Source of the DNA: Alphaproteobacteria bacterium
GTDB taxonomy: Bacteria > Pseudomonadota > Alphaproteobacteria > Rhodobacterales > Rhodobacteraceae
Assembly (NCBI GenBank): GCA_030427145.1
Contig: JAUHWT010000008.1
Location: forward strand, 1-64,000
Direction: 5' to 3'
DNA length: 64,000 bases
Under the pieces are notes generated by a model. That model had not been told where the DNA came from, made no database searches, and worked only from the letters and a program-made list of their open reading frames with translations. This document shows, in pieces, positions 1 through 9,224 of the stretch (positions within the stretch are counted from its first letter, which is position 1; every line of letters starts with the position of its first letter). Position numbers and translations under genes: made by a program.

Positions 1-698
1 GCTGCGGCAAATCCACCGTGCTGACAATGGCCGCGGGCCTCAATGACATCTCCAAGGGCGGCATCATCCTCGACGGCAAACACGTGGAGGGCGCCGACCC
101 CCAGCGCGCCGTGGTCTTCCAGTCGCCCAATCTCTTCCCCTGGCTCACCGCCCGCGAGAACGTCTCCATCGGCGTCGACCGCGTCTACCCCACCGCATCG
201 CAGCCCGAACGCCAGGACGTGGTCGAATACTACCTCGAACGCGTGGGCCTCGGCGACAGCATGGACAAACTCGCGTCGTCCATGTCGAACGGCATGCGCC
301 AGCGCGTCGGTATCGCCCGCGCCTTCGCCCTCTCCCCCAAACTCCTCCTGCTCGACGAGCCCTTCGGAATGCTCGACAGCCTCACCCGCTGGGAGCTTCA
401 GGAGGTGCTGATGGAGGTCTGGTCCCGCACCCGCGTCACCGCGATCTGCGTCACCCACGACGTGGATGAGGCGATCCTGCTGGCCGACCGCGTCGTGATG
501 ATGACCAACGGACCGCAGGCCACGATCGGCAAAATCACCGACGTCAAACTGCCCCGTCCCCGGACCCGCACGGCCCTGCTGGAACATCCCGACTACTACC
601 TCTACCGCGAACAGGTGCTTGGTTTCCTTGAGGAATACGAACACGGCGCGAAACCGAAATCGGCCGCGAAGGCCACGAACAGGCAGGAGGCCGCATGA
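1..698 (+). CDS. ABC transporter ATP-binding protein, nitrate type (NrtD-like), 5' truncated
   Basis: This is the ATPase subunit of an ABC importer. The window opens inside the Walker A motif (CGKST is read in frame from base 3), so the N-terminus and start codon are missing. Downstream are a Q-loop (VVFQSPNLFPW), a signature (SNGMRQRVGIARAF), Walker B (LLLLDEPFG) and the H-loop (VTHDVDEA). The VFQSPNLFPW and MLDSLTRW wording is typical of the nitrate/taurine/sulfonate ATPase group (NrtD, SsuB, TauB). Its position directly before nitrate and nitrite reductase genes makes nitrate or nitrite uptake the likely role. The stop overlaps the next start. The permease and binding protein should lie upstream of the window. 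Confidence 0.9.
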   Translation, partial: CGKSTVLTMAAGLNDISKGGIILDGKHVEGADPQRAVVFQSPNLFPWLTARENVSIGVDRVYPTASQPERQDVVEYYLERVGLGDSMDKLASSMSNGMRQRVGIARAFALSPKLLLLDEPFGMLDSLTRWELQEVLMEVWSRTRVTAICVTHDVDEAILLADRVVMMTNGPQATIGKITDVKLPRPRTRTALLEHPDYYLYREQVLGFLEEYEHGAKPKSAAKATNRQEAA

Positions 699-1636
699 TG
701 GACACGGTTCTGGACGCCCCCACCCGCACCTTTATCGAGGTGACCGAGGTCTGGGTCCCCAAAGACGGCCGCCTCGTGCTCGCGAACGGCAATTACGGCG
801 CGCTCGACGACTTCGCCGCCGTCTCCGGCCAGGAAAGCTTCGGACCCGGTGAGGGTCTGCCCGGCAAGGCCTGGGCCGAGGCCCGCCCCGTCGTCCTCAA
901 GGGCTTCGAGGGCTCCTATTTCAAGCGCACCGACGCCGCCAAAGCCGCCGGTCTCACCAGCGCCGTCGCCATCCCGGTCTTCGCCGGAGACATCCTCAAG
1001 GCCGTCCTCGTCGTCCTCTGCGGCGACGACAAAAACCGCACCGGCGCCATCGAGGTCTGGGCGGAGAATGACGGCCTGCTGATGCTCAGCGACGGCTATT
1101 ACGGCGCCGCGCGCCACTTCGAATGGGTCTCCCAGCACACCCATTTCCCCCGCGGACAGGGCCTGCCCGGCGGCGTCTGGGCCTCCAACACCCCGATCCT
1201 CATGCGCGACCTGGGCTCCGGCTACCGCTTCATCCGGGCCGAGAGCGCGGGCACCGCGGGCCTGACCACCGGCCTCGGCATGCCCATTCCCGTACCGGGC
1301 AGCAAAACCTTCGTGCTCACCCTGCTCTCCGCCCGCGGCACCCCCATCGCCCGCCGCTTCGAGATCTGGGACGCCCGCAAGGCAAAGGTCGGCCACGCCC
1401 GCGAGGCCGTTCTGATCGACGGCATCTGCGCCCGCGAGGGCCCGCTCTGGAGCGGCGAGACCGAGAAGGAACGCCGCGTCGACGCCTGGCAGGGACCGGT
1501 CGGCAAGGCGCTCGGCTCCGGCCTCCCGGTCGTCGAATCCGGCACCCCCGCCCTCGCCGCCGGATACGAATCGATGGTCGCCCTGCCGATCTGGCACGGC
1601 CCCGAACTCGCCCACATCGTAGCCTGGTACTGCTAG
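695..1636 (+). CDS. GAF-domain protein of the nitrate assimilation operon
   Basis: This 313-residue cytoplasmic protein carries three GAF-like repeats. Each has the hallmark GxGLPGxxW or a relaxed form, at about residues 52-66, 154-168 and 266-280, with the intervening strands typical of GAF domains. It has no output domain: no kinase, HTH or GGDEF. The start at 695 overlaps the transporter stop, and a second ATG at 698 is equally possible. It sits between the uptake ATPase and nirB, so translation is probably coupled. GAF-only proteins linked to nitrate genes are known as nitrate receptors (NreA of staphylococci), and a nitrate, nitrite or redox sensing role is inferred here. The fold call is good; the ligand is unknown. 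Confidence 0.8.
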   Translation: MMDTVLDAPTRTFIEVTEVWVPKDGRLVLANGNYGALDDFAAVSGQESFGPGEGLPGKAWAEARPVVLKGFEGSYFKRTDAAKAAGLTSAVAIPVFAGDILKAVLVVLCGDDKNRTGAIEVWAENDGLLMLSDGYYGAARHFEWVSQHTHFPRGQGLPGGVWASNTPILMRDLGSGYRFIRAESAGTAGLTTGLGMPIPVPGSKTFVLTLLSARGTPIARRFEIWDARKAKVGHAREAVLIDGICAREGPLWSGETEKERRVDAWQGPVGKALGSGLPVVESGTPALAAGYESMVALPIWHGPELAHIVAWYC

Positions 1637-1646
1637 GAGGTTAGCC

Positions 1647-4085
1647 ATGAAAAAACTCGTCGTCATCGGCGCCGGAATGGCCACCGGCCGCGCGCTCGAA
1701 CATCTCTTTGAAACCGAACCCGGCGCCTGGGATGTAACCCTCTTCAACGCCGAACCCCGCGGCAATTACAACCGCATCATGCTCTCGCCGGTCCTGTCGG
1801 GCGAGAAAACCTACGAGGAAATCGTCACCCACGACGCCGATTGGTATGAGGCCCACGGCGTTACCTGCCGCTTCGGCGAAAAGGTCGCCAGCGTCGACCG
1901 CGACCGCAAGGTCGTCATCGCGGAAAACGGCGACGAGGTGGCCTATGACAAGCTCCTCTTCGGCACCGGCTCCAACCCCTTCATCATCCCCCTGCCCGGT
2001 CACGATCTCGACGGCGTCATCGCCTATCGCGACCTCGAGGACACCTACCGGATGATGGAAACCGCCGGCACCCCCGGCGCAAAAGCCGTCGTCATCGGCG
2101 GCGGCCTGCTGGGTCTCGAGGCTGCGGCCGGTCTGCGCATGCGCGGCATGGAAGTCTGCGTCGTCCACCTCATGGGCCACCTGATGGACCGCCAGCTTGA
2201 CGAGGCCGCGGGCTACCTCCTGCGCAAGGCCCTGACCGACCGGGGCATCGAAATCCGCTGCTCCACCAACTCCAAACAGATCCTCGGCGAAAACGGCAAG
2301 GTCCGCGCGCTCGAGCTCGATGACGGCACCGAAATCCCCTGCGACCTGCTCGTCATGGCCGTGGGCATCCGCCCCAATGTCAAACTGGCGCAGGAGTGCG
2401 GCCTCGCCGTCGGCCGCGCCATCCACGTCGACGATCAGATGGTCACCTCCGACCCCGACGTGCTGGCCGTGGGCGAGTGCGTCGAACACAACGGCGCCAT
2501 CTTCGGCCTCGTCGCACCGCTTTACGACCAGGCAAAAGTCGTCGCCAAAACCCTGACCGGCGAACACGACAGCTTTGTGCAGCGCGAGGTCTCCACCAAA
2601 CTCAAGGTCACCGGCTGCGACCTCTTCAGCGCGGGCGACTTCGCCGATGGCGAGGGCCGCGAGGACATCGTCTTCCGCGACCCGGCCCGCGGCGTCTACA
2701 AACGCATCGTCATCGAGGACAATAAAGTGGTCGGCGCCGTCATGTACGGCGACACCTCCGACGGTAACTGGTTCTTCGGCCTGATCAAGGACGGAACCGA
2801 CATTGCGGACATGCGCGAAAACCTGATCTTCGGCCCCGCCTTCCAGGGGGGCACCCCGCTGGACCCTTTGGCGGCCGTTGCAGCCTTACCGCGTGACGCG
2901 GAGATCTGCGGCTGCAACGGCGTGTGCAAGGGTCAGATCGAGGACGCCATCGCGGCCGGGGCCACCGACCTCGGCGGCATCCGGGCCACCACCAAGGCCT
3001 CGGCCTCCTGCGGCACCTGCACCGGCCTCGTGGAACAGGTCCTGGCGGTCACCCTCGGCGACGATTTCGTCATGCCCGCCTCCCAGTCCATCTGCGCCTG
3101 CACCGACATGACGCACGAGGACGTGCGCCGCATGATCAAGTCGCAAAAGCTCACCTCCATGGCCGCCGTCTTCCAGGAATGCGGCTGGAAAACCTCCTGC
3201 GGCTGCCACGTCTGCCGCCCGGCCCTGAACTTCTACCTGCTGGCCGACTGGCCGCTCGAATACCAGGACGACCCGCAGAGCCGTTTCATCAACGAGCGCA
3301 AACACGCCAACATCCAAAAGGACGGCACCTTCTCCGTCGTCCCCCGCATGTGGGGCGGCATCACCACGCCCCAGGAATTGCGCGCCATCGCCGACGCGGC
3401 CGAGAAATACAGCGTACCGACCGTCAAGGTCACCGGCGGTCAGCGCATCGACCTTCTGGGCGTGAAAGGCGAGGATCTCCCCTCGATCTGGTACGACCTC
3501 AACCAAGCGGGGATGGTCTCGGGCTACGCCTATTCCAAAGGACTTCGTACCGTCAAAACCTGCGTCGGCACCGACCACTGCCGCTTCGGCACCCAGGACA
3601 GCACGGGGCTTGGCATCAAGCTTGAGAAAACCCTGCACGGCTCCTGGACGCCGCACAAACTCAAACTCGCCGTCTCCGGCTGCCCCCGCAACTGCGCCGA
3701 GGCAACCTGCAAGGATATCGGCGTGGTCTGCGTCGACAGCGGCTACCAGATCAGCATCGGCGGGGCCGCCGGCATGGACGTGCGCGAGACCACCCTGCTC
3801 GCCCAGGTCGCGACCGAGGAGGAGGCCATCGACCTCATCAAGGCCGTGACCCAGTGCTACCGCGAACACGCCAAATACCTCGACCGCATCTACAAATGGA
3901 TGGACAAGGTCGGGCTCGACTGGATCCAGGACCAGGTCGTCAACGACCTTGAGAGCCGCCAGGCCCATGTGTACCGGTTCGAGCTGTCCCAGTCGATCTA
4001 CCGCAAGGATCCCTGGGCCGAGCACGCGAAGAAACCCGAGAAGTATCAGCCACTTGCAGATCTCACACTGGAGGCCGCCGAATGA
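1647..4085 (+). CDS. nirB: Nitrite reductase (NAD(P)H) large subunit
   Basis: NirB catalyses the six-electron reduction of nitrite to ammonium in the cytoplasm, using NAD(P)H via FAD, [2Fe-2S], [4Fe-4S] and siroheme. At 812 residues it is full length. An FAD-binding GxGxxxG lies at residues 8-14 and a second dinucleotide fold (VVIGGGLLGLEAA) near residue 147. Two BFD-type cysteine clusters lie around residues 415-455 and 480-525. The siroheme/[4Fe-4S] ligands are C639, C645, C679 and C683 (C-x5-C and C-x3-C). A good ribosome site (aggaggttagcc) precedes the ATG. It overlaps nirD by 4 nt (ATGA). Siroheme is supplied by cysG in the same operon. Confidence 0.97.
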   Translation: MKKLVVIGAGMATGRALEHLFETEPGAWDVTLFNAEPRGNYNRIMLSPVLSGEKTYEEIVTHDADWYEAHGVTCRFGEKVASVDRDRKVVIAENGDEVAYDKLLFGTGSNPFIIPLPGHDLDGVIAYRDLEDTYRMMETAGTPGAKAVVIGGGLLGLEAAAGLRMRGMEVCVVHLMGHLMDRQLDEAAGYLLRKALTDRGIEIRCSTNSKQILGENGKVRALELDDGTEIPCDLLVMAVGIRPNVKLAQECGLAVGRAIHVDDQMVTSDPDVLAVGECVEHNGAIFGLVAPLYDQAKVVAKTLTGEHDSFVQREVSTKLKVTGCDLFSAGDFADGEGREDIVFRDPARGVYKRIVIEDNKVVGAVMYGDTSDGNWFFGLIKDGTDIADMRENLIFGPAFQGGTPLDPLAAVAALPRDAEICGCNGVCKGQIEDAIAAGATDLGGIRATTKASASCGTCTGLVEQVLAVTLGDDFVMPASQSICACTDMTHEDVRRMIKSQKLTSMAAVFQECGWKTSCGCHVCRPALNFYLLADWPLEYQDDPQSRFINERKHANIQKDGTFSVVPRMWGGITTPQELRAIADAAEKYSVPTVKVTGGQRIDLLGVKGEDLPSIWYDLNQAGMVSGYAYSKGLRTVKTCVGTDHCRFGTQDSTGLGIKLEKTLHGSWTPHKLKLAVSGCPRNCAEATCKDIGVVCVDSGYQISIGGAAGMDVRETTLLAQVATEEEAIDLIKAVTQCYREHAKYLDRIYKWMDKVGLDWIQDQVVNDLESRQAHVYRFELSQSIYRKDPWAEHAKKPEKYQPLADLTLEAAE

Positions 4086-4417
4086 CCGACTGGATTGACA
4101 TTGCCGCCCTCGAAGACGTGCCGCAGCGCGGCGCCCGCGTGGTGAAAACCCGCTTCGGCTGCCTTGCGGTGTTCCGCACGGCTGAGGACGAGGTCTACGC
4201 CATTGAGAACTCATGCCCGCACAAAAAAGGCCCCCTGGCCGAGGGCATCGTGCACGGCAAATTCGTGACCTGCCCCCTCCACAACTGGGTGATCTCGCTT
4301 GAGACCGGCCTCGTGCAGGGTGCCGACGAGGGCGAGGTCATTACCTGCCCCGCCCGCGTTGAGGACGGCCGCATCCTGCTCGATTCCACCTTTCTCACGG
4401 AACGGGCGGTCGCATGA
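4082..4417 (+). CDS. nirD: Nitrite reductase (NAD(P)H) small subunit
   Basis: This 111-residue Rieske-fold partner of NirB has the complete Rieske ligand set: C45-x-H47 and C64-x2-H67. It therefore probably carries a [2Fe-2S] cluster, whereas the enterobacterial NirD lacks these ligands. The ATG overlaps the nirB stop and the nirD stop overlaps the nasA start, which indicates tight translational coupling. Function follows from family and position. Confidence 0.95.
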   Translation: MTDWIDIAALEDVPQRGARVVKTRFGCLAVFRTAEDEVYAIENSCPHKKGPLAEGIVHGKFVTCPLHNWVISLETGLVQGADEGEVITCPARVEDGRILLDSTFLTERAVA

Positions 4418-6993
4418 CCCTGACCCGCACCACCTGCCCGTACTGCGGCGTTGGCTGCGGGGTACTCGCCGGTCCCGACGGCACCATCCAGGGGGATCCG
4501 GACCACCCCTCCAACTACGGCCGTCTCTGCTCCAAGGGCTCCGCCCTTGGCGAAACAATCGACCTTGAGGGCCGCCTGCTCGCGCCCCGCATCGCGGGCC
4601 AGGACGCCGACTGGGACACCGCGCTGGATCTGGTGGCGGATAAATTCTCCACCGCCATCCGCGATCACGGCCCCGACAGCGTTGCCTTCTACGTTTCCGG
4701 CCAGCTTCTGACCGAGGACTACTACGTCGCCAACAAGCTGATGAAAGGCTTCATCGGCTCGGCCAATATCGACACCAATTCCCGCCTCTGCATGGCCTCC
4801 TCCGTCGCGGGCCACAAACGCGCCTTCGGCACCGACACCGTCCCCGGCACCTACGAGGACCTGGAACAGGCCGACCTGATCGTGCTCGTCGGCTCCAACC
4901 TCGCCTGGTGCCACCCCGTCCTGCACCAGCGCATCGCCGCCGCGAAGGCTGAGCGCCCCGACATGCGCATCGTCAATATCGACCCGCGCAAAACCCCCAC
5001 TTCCGATCTCGCCGACACCCATCTGCGCATTGCACCGGACGGCGACGCCGCGCTTTTCAACGGCCTGCTCGCCCATCTCGACGCCACCGGCGCGACCGAC
5101 ACCGCCTGGACCGACGCGCATGTCTCCGGCATGGCTGAGGCCATCGCCGCCGCCCGCAACTCCGACCCCCTGGGCAGCGGTCTGACCCAACCCGAGCTTG
5201 ACGCCTTCTACGCCCTCTGGACCGGCACGTCGAAGGTCGTCACCATCTGGTCCCAGGGCGTCAACCAGTCCTCCGGCGGCACCGACAAGGTCAACGCCAT
5301 TATCAACTGCCACCTCGCCACCGGCCGCATCGGCATACCAGGCTGCGGGCCGTTCTCCGTCACCGGCCAGCCCAACGCCATGGGCGGGCGCGAGGTCGGC
5401 GGCCTCGCCAACATGCTCGCCAACCACCTCGACATCGAAAACCCCGACCACCGCGACAGCGTCCAGACCTTTTGGAACAGCCCCACCATTGCGACGCGAC
5501 CAGGTCTGAAAGCCGTGGACCTTTTCGACGCCTGCACCAGCGGCAAAATCAAGGCCCTATGGGTCATGTCCACCAACCCCGCCGTCTCCATGCCCGACGC
5601 CAATGCCGTCGCCACCGCCATCGCCAACGTGCCCTTCGTCGCAGTCTCCGACATCATGGAACGCACCGATACCGGCGACCTGGCGGACGTCCTCCTGCCC
5701 GCCACCGGCTGGGGCGAAAAGGACGGCACCGTCACCAATTCCGAACGCCGCATCTCCCGCCAGCGCCCCTTCCTCCCCGCCCCAGGCGAGGCCCGTCACG
5801 ACTGGCGCATCATCAGCGACGTCGCCACCCGCATGGGGTTTGGCGCCGAATTCGCCTACACCGCTCCTTCAGAGATTTTCGCCGAATACATTGCCCTCTC
5901 CCAGGCCACCCGAACCTTCGGCCGCGACCTGGACCTGAGCATCTTCGCCGACGCCGACTACGCCAGCCTGCTCCCCACCCAATGGCCGCGAAACGACACA
6001 CGCTTCTTCGCGGATGGCAAGTTCTTCCACCCCGACGGCCGCGCCCGCATGGTTCCCGTCACACCACCCAGGCCCGCACAAAACACCGGCTTCAACCTCA
6101 ACACCGGCCGCAACCGCGACCAGTGGCACACCATGACGCGCACCGGAAAATCCCCCCGCCTCGGCGCGCATCTCGCGGAACCCCATGTGGAAATCAACCC
6201 CGCCGACGCCGCCGAACTCGACCTCGAAACCGGTGATCTCGTCAGCCTCTCGAACGCACGCGGCCGCACCATCCTGCGCGCCCTCATCACCGACCGCGCC
6301 GCAAAATCCCGCCTCTTCGCACCCATGCACTGGACCCGCCAGAAATCCAGCGCCGCCACCGTCAACAGCCTCACACCGCCAAAGGTCGACCCCCTCTCCG
6401 GCCAGCCCGCCCTGAAATCCGGAGAGGTCGCGGCTGAAAAATACGACGCCGCCTGGTACGCCTTCGCCGCCTCCATTCACAACATGCGCCCGGCTTTCGA
6501 GTATGCCGCCATCGCCCGCACCACCACCGGCTGGCAGGGCGAGTTCGCGGGCCGCGAGACCCCCGCCGACTGGGAGCTTCAGGCCCGCTATCTCACCGGC
6601 ACAGAGGACGGTGACGTCTCCATTATGGAAGACCCCTGGACCGGCCAGACCCGTCTCGCCATCTACCAGGACGGCATCCTCGCCGCGCTGTTCTTCACCG
6701 CGCCCCACCCGGTCGAGGTCGCCCGCGCCTTCGCCGTCTCCCTGATCGGCACCGACACGCCCCCCTTCGCCGCACTCGCCGGCCGCGCCGGAGCCGACCG
6801 CCCCGATCCCGGCCCGACCGTCTGCGCCTGCATGGGCGTCGGCGCCAACACCATCCGCACCGCCATCCAGGACGGCGCCGACAGCATTGAGGCGATTGGC
6901 AAAATCACCTGCGCCGGCACCAGCTGTGGTTCCTGCAAACCCGAGCTTGCCGCCCTCCTGGCCGAAGCCCCCGTCCCCATGGCCGCTGAATGA
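4414..6993 (+). CDS. nasA: Assimilatory nitrate reductase catalytic subunit
   Basis: This is a molybdopterin (bis-MGD) oxidoreductase that reduces nitrate to nitrite in the cytoplasm. The N-terminal [4Fe-4S] ligands are C8, C11, C15 and C39, followed by the conserved Lys41. The long molybdopterin body includes GWGEKDGT near residue 430 and the dinucleotide-binding domain from about 580. The C-terminus carries a BFD-like [2Fe-2S] domain with C804, C806, C833, C838 and C841, as in NasA-type enzymes that receive electrons from a partner. The length of 859 residues is normal for this architecture. It is the downstream partner of nirBD, with a 4-nt overlap. Codon usage is strongly C-ending. Confidence 0.95.
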   Translation: MTLTRTTCPYCGVGCGVLAGPDGTIQGDPDHPSNYGRLCSKGSALGETIDLEGRLLAPRIAGQDADWDTALDLVADKFSTAIRDHGPDSVAFYVSGQLLTEDYYVANKLMKGFIGSANIDTNSRLCMASSVAGHKRAFGTDTVPGTYEDLEQADLIVLVGSNLAWCHPVLHQRIAAAKAERPDMRIVNIDPRKTPTSDLADTHLRIAPDGDAALFNGLLAHLDATGATDTAWTDAHVSGMAEAIAAARNSDPLGSGLTQPELDAFYALWTGTSKVVTIWSQGVNQSSGGTDKVNAIINCHLATGRIGIPGCGPFSVTGQPNAMGGREVGGLANMLANHLDIENPDHRDSVQTFWNSPTIATRPGLKAVDLFDACTSGKIKALWVMSTNPAVSMPDANAVATAIANVPFVAVSDIMERTDTGDLADVLLPATGWGEKDGTVTNSERRISRQRPFLPAPGEARHDWRIISDVATRMGFGAEFAYTAPSEIFAEYIALSQATRTFGRDLDLSIFADADYASLLPTQWPRNDTRFFADGKFFHPDGRARMVPVTPPRPAQNTGFNLNTGRNRDQWHTMTRTGKSPRLGAHLAEPHVEINPADAAELDLETGDLVSLSNARGRTILRALITDRAAKSRLFAPMHWTRQKSSAATVNSLTPPKVDPLSGQPALKSGEVAAEKYDAAWYAFAASIHNMRPAFEYAAIARTTTGWQGEFAGRETPADWELQARYLTGTEDGDVSIMEDPWTGQTRLAIYQDGILAALFFTAPHPVEVARAFAVSLIGTDTPPFAALAGRAGADRPDPGPTVCACMGVGANTIRTAIQDGADSIEAIGKITCAGTSCGSCKPELAALLAEAPVPMAAE

Positions 6994-7017
6994 TGTCTCA
7001 CTTCCACCCCAACCGTT

Positions 7018-7121
7018 CCGCCCTTCCACCGAGGGCTGCGACAACCGCGGGCGGTAGCGGAGCGCCGCCCATGGGGGCGGTTGGCGCTGCCCGGCGTAAA
7101 CGCCGGGCGGGACGGTTGAGC
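7018..7121. repeat. Palindromic intergenic repeat, copy 1 (between nasA and cysG)
   Basis: This GC-rich noncoding block contains a perfect 8-bp hairpin (GCCCGGCG at 7089-7096, loop taaa, CGCCGGGC at 7101-7108). A related block lies at 8555-8700 on the other side of cysG. Both share a CCGCCC...CCAC.GAGGGC...GCG start and a GGCGCTGCCCGGCG hairpin end. It behaves like a dispersed REP or BIME-type element and may form a processing or partial termination hairpin between nasA and cysG. Confidence 0.7.
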
Positions 7122-7144
7122 CCACGCATATCCGACCACATCAT

Positions 7145-8548
7145 ATGGAGAACACACCCATGAAAACCTTCCCCATGTTCCTCCAGATGCAAAACCGCCG
7201 CGTCGTCATCGCAGGCGGCGGCGAGCAGGCCGCGCAGAAATGCCGCCTCATCCTCAAAACCGACGCCGCCATGACGGTCCTGGCCCCCGACCTCGACCCC
7301 GAACTCGCCGACCTCCACACCACCGGCCGCATCAACTGGCAAAACGCAGCCATAACCCCCGACGATTTCAAAAACACCGCCCTCGTCTTCATCGCCACCG
7401 GCTGCCCCGCCACCGACGCGGCAATCCACGCCATCGCCAAAGCGGCCGGCGCAACCGTCAATGTCGTCGACCAGCCCGACCTCTGCGACGCCATCACCCC
7501 CTCCATCGTCGACCGCTCGCCCGTCGTCGTCGCCATCGGCACCGAGGGCGCGGCCCCGGTCCTCGCCCGCCAGATCAAGACCCGCATGGAGGAACTGCTG
7601 GAGCCCCGCCTCGGCGACCTCGCCGCCCTCGCCGGCCGCCTGCGCGACCACGCCGCCGCACGTCTCGGCCCCCGCGAACGCCGCGACCTCTGGCGCTGGG
7701 TTTTCAACGGCCCCGTCCGCCGCACCCATGCCGCCGGTGCCGAACGCGAGGCCGCCCGCATGATCCGCCAAGCCATCGACACCGGACTTCCTGCCACGGA
7801 AACCGCTGGCTCCGTCGCGCTCGTCGGCGCAGGCCCCGGCTCCGCCGACCTGATAACCTTACGCGGGGTCCAGCGCCTCCAGGAAGCCGACATCATCTAC
7901 TACGACCGCCTCATCGACCCGGAGATCCTCGACCTCGCCCGCCGCGACGCCGAGCGGGTTTACGTGGGCAAAGCCCCCGGCTGCCACCACTGGCCCCAGG
8001 AAAAAATCTCAGGCGTTCTCGTTGCCGCCGCCGCCCAGGGCAAACGCGTCGTCCGCCTCAAATGCGGCGATCCCGGCATCTTCGCCCGTGGCGCGGAAGA
8101 GGCCGACGCGCTCAACGCCGCGAACATCCCCTGGGAAATCGTGCCCGGCGTCACCGCAGCCAGCGCCGCCACCGCCGCCATGGGCGGCTTCCTCACCGAA
8201 CGCGGCAAATGCGACACGCTCGTCCTCGCCACCGGCCAGTCCCGCGACCCGGACCACACCCCCGACTGGGTCAGCCTCCTGCAACCCGGCACCCGCGTCG
8301 CCATTTACATGGGTGTCGGCACCGCCCACCGCATCGAGCGCAGCCTCACCGCCGCCGGTCTGGCAAATGACGTGACCATAGACATCGTCTCCCGCGCGCA
8401 ATACGCCGACCAGACCATCGCACGGTGCGACGTAAACTCCCTCGTCGAAACACTTGAAAGCCATGGCATTTCGAACCAGACAATCCTGTTCCTCACCCGC
8501 CCCCATGCCGAGGCCGTGACACGACCACGGCTCCTCGAGACCGCCTGA
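7145..8548 (+). CDS. cysG: Siroheme synthase (multifunctional uroporphyrinogen III methyltransferase / precorrin-2 dehydrogenase / ferrochelatase)
   Basis: CysG converts uroporphyrinogen III to siroheme, the prosthetic group of NirB. The N-terminal ~200 residues form the Met8-like dehydrogenase/chelatase with an NAD-binding VVIAGGGEQAAQ segment near residue 20. From about residue 222 the SUMT methyltransferase domain begins (VALVGAGPGSADLITLRG), followed by LKCGDPGIFARG and IVPGVTAASAA. It is full length at 467 residues. It follows nasA after a 150-nt repeat-containing gap, so it is probably in the same transcription unit. The alternative ATG seven codons downstream of the first fits a Met8-like start slightly less well. 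Confidence 0.95.
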   Translation: MENTPMKTFPMFLQMQNRRVVIAGGGEQAAQKCRLILKTDAAMTVLAPDLDPELADLHTTGRINWQNAAITPDDFKNTALVFIATGCPATDAAIHAIAKAAGATVNVVDQPDLCDAITPSIVDRSPVVVAIGTEGAAPVLARQIKTRMEELLEPRLGDLAALAGRLRDHAAARLGPRERRDLWRWVFNGPVRRTHAAGAEREAARMIRQAIDTGLPATETAGSVALVGAGPGSADLITLRGVQRLQEADIIYYDRLIDPEILDLARRDAERVYVGKAPGCHHWPQEKISGVLVAAAAQGKRVVRLKCGDPGIFARGAEEADALNAANIPWEIVPGVTAASAATAAMGGFLTERGKCDTLVLATGQSRDPDHTPDWVSLLQPGTRVAIYMGVGTAHRIERSLTAAGLANDVTIDIVSRAQYADQTIARCDVNSLVETLESHGISNQTILFLTRPHAEAVTRPRLLETA

Positions 8549-8554
8549 AGTCAT

Positions 8555-8700
8555 CCGCCCAACCACAGAGGGCATCGCAGACTTCGGGTGGCGCGATAGC
8601 GCCTCCCGTCGTGCCGAAGGCACGCCAGAATCCCTTGGCACGCCCCTGGCGTGACGGGGAAGTCGGCGCTGCCCGGCGTTACCGCCGGGCGGGCAGGCTC
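8555..8700. repeat. Palindromic intergenic repeat, copy 2 (after cysG)
   Basis: This is the second copy of the element seen at 7018-7121. The outer parts match copy 1, and a middle segment of about 40-50 nt rich in small hairpins (for example GTGCC gaa GGCAC) is extra. The terminal hairpin is GCCCGGCG 8671-8678, loop ttac, CGCCGGGC 8683-8690. It occupies most of the gap between cysG and the convergent VOC gene, where it could act as a bidirectional terminator. Confidence 0.65.
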
Positions 8701-8758
8701 ACATGGCACCGTGCAAAACCCGATAGCATCGCACGTCACCGTCACGGCTCACCGCAAA

Positions 8759-9178
8759 CTACCAGTCCGCCACCCGGTCACGCCCCACAAACTGCGCGGA
8801 CCTGTCAGTATACTCGAACAGCTCGATCTTCACGTCATTCGGATCCCGCACCCAGGCCTGCCAGGTGTCATCACAGGCATACTTCTTCGCCGTAACCTCC
8901 ACACCCTTTGACCGGATATGCTCCACGGCCGCATCCAGATCCTCAACTTCCAGACATAAATGATTGATCTGATTGCTTTCCGCGTACTGCGACTCACCTT
9001 TTTGGAACACCTCCACATGGCTCCGCCCGCCGCAGTTGAGGTAAAACCCAAACACCTCGCCGTCGCGCAGGAAACTGAACTGTGTATCGAGCCCCAGAAC
9101 ATCCCCGTAGAACGCCCGCGTCGCCTCAAGATCATGTGCAAAAATACACACATGCGCGAGCTGCTTCACCTGAATCAT
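8759..9178 (-). CDS. VOC (glyoxalase/bleomycin resistance) family protein
   Basis: This is a 139-residue single-domain VOC metalloprotein. The expected metal ligands are present as H9, E56, H73 and E119 in the beta-alpha-beta-beta-beta modules. The start at 9178 is chosen because a strong Shine-Dalgarno (GGAGGTGA) lies just upstream, whereas longer readings begin in non-conserved sequence. The substrate is unknown; the family includes lactoylglutathione lyases and dioxygenases, and the sequence is closest in style to lactoylglutathione lyase-like proteins. It lies 46 nt downstream of the aldo/keto reductase on the same strand, so the two may be co-transcribed for aldehyde detoxification. Confidence 0.85.
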   Translation of the reverse strand: MIQVKQLAHVCIFAHDLEATRAFYGDVLGLDTQFSFLRDGEVFGFYLNCGGRSHVEVFQKGESQYAESNQINHLCLEVEDLDAAVEHIRSKGVEVTAKKYACDDTWQAWVRDPNDVKIELFEYTDRSAQFVGRDRVADW

Positions 9179-9224
9179 CCAATCACCTCCCTGAAAATCC
9201 AACCCATCCGTGGCCGCCGTCGGA

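Noticed and set aside
2886-7125. Long open frames on the minus strand opposite nirB and nasA (for example 2886-4214, 4195-5451, 5869-7125)
   Set aside because: They are Gly/Val/Ala-rich shadows of C-rich coding sequence, lack ribosome sites and family motifs, and lie opposite unmistakable genes.
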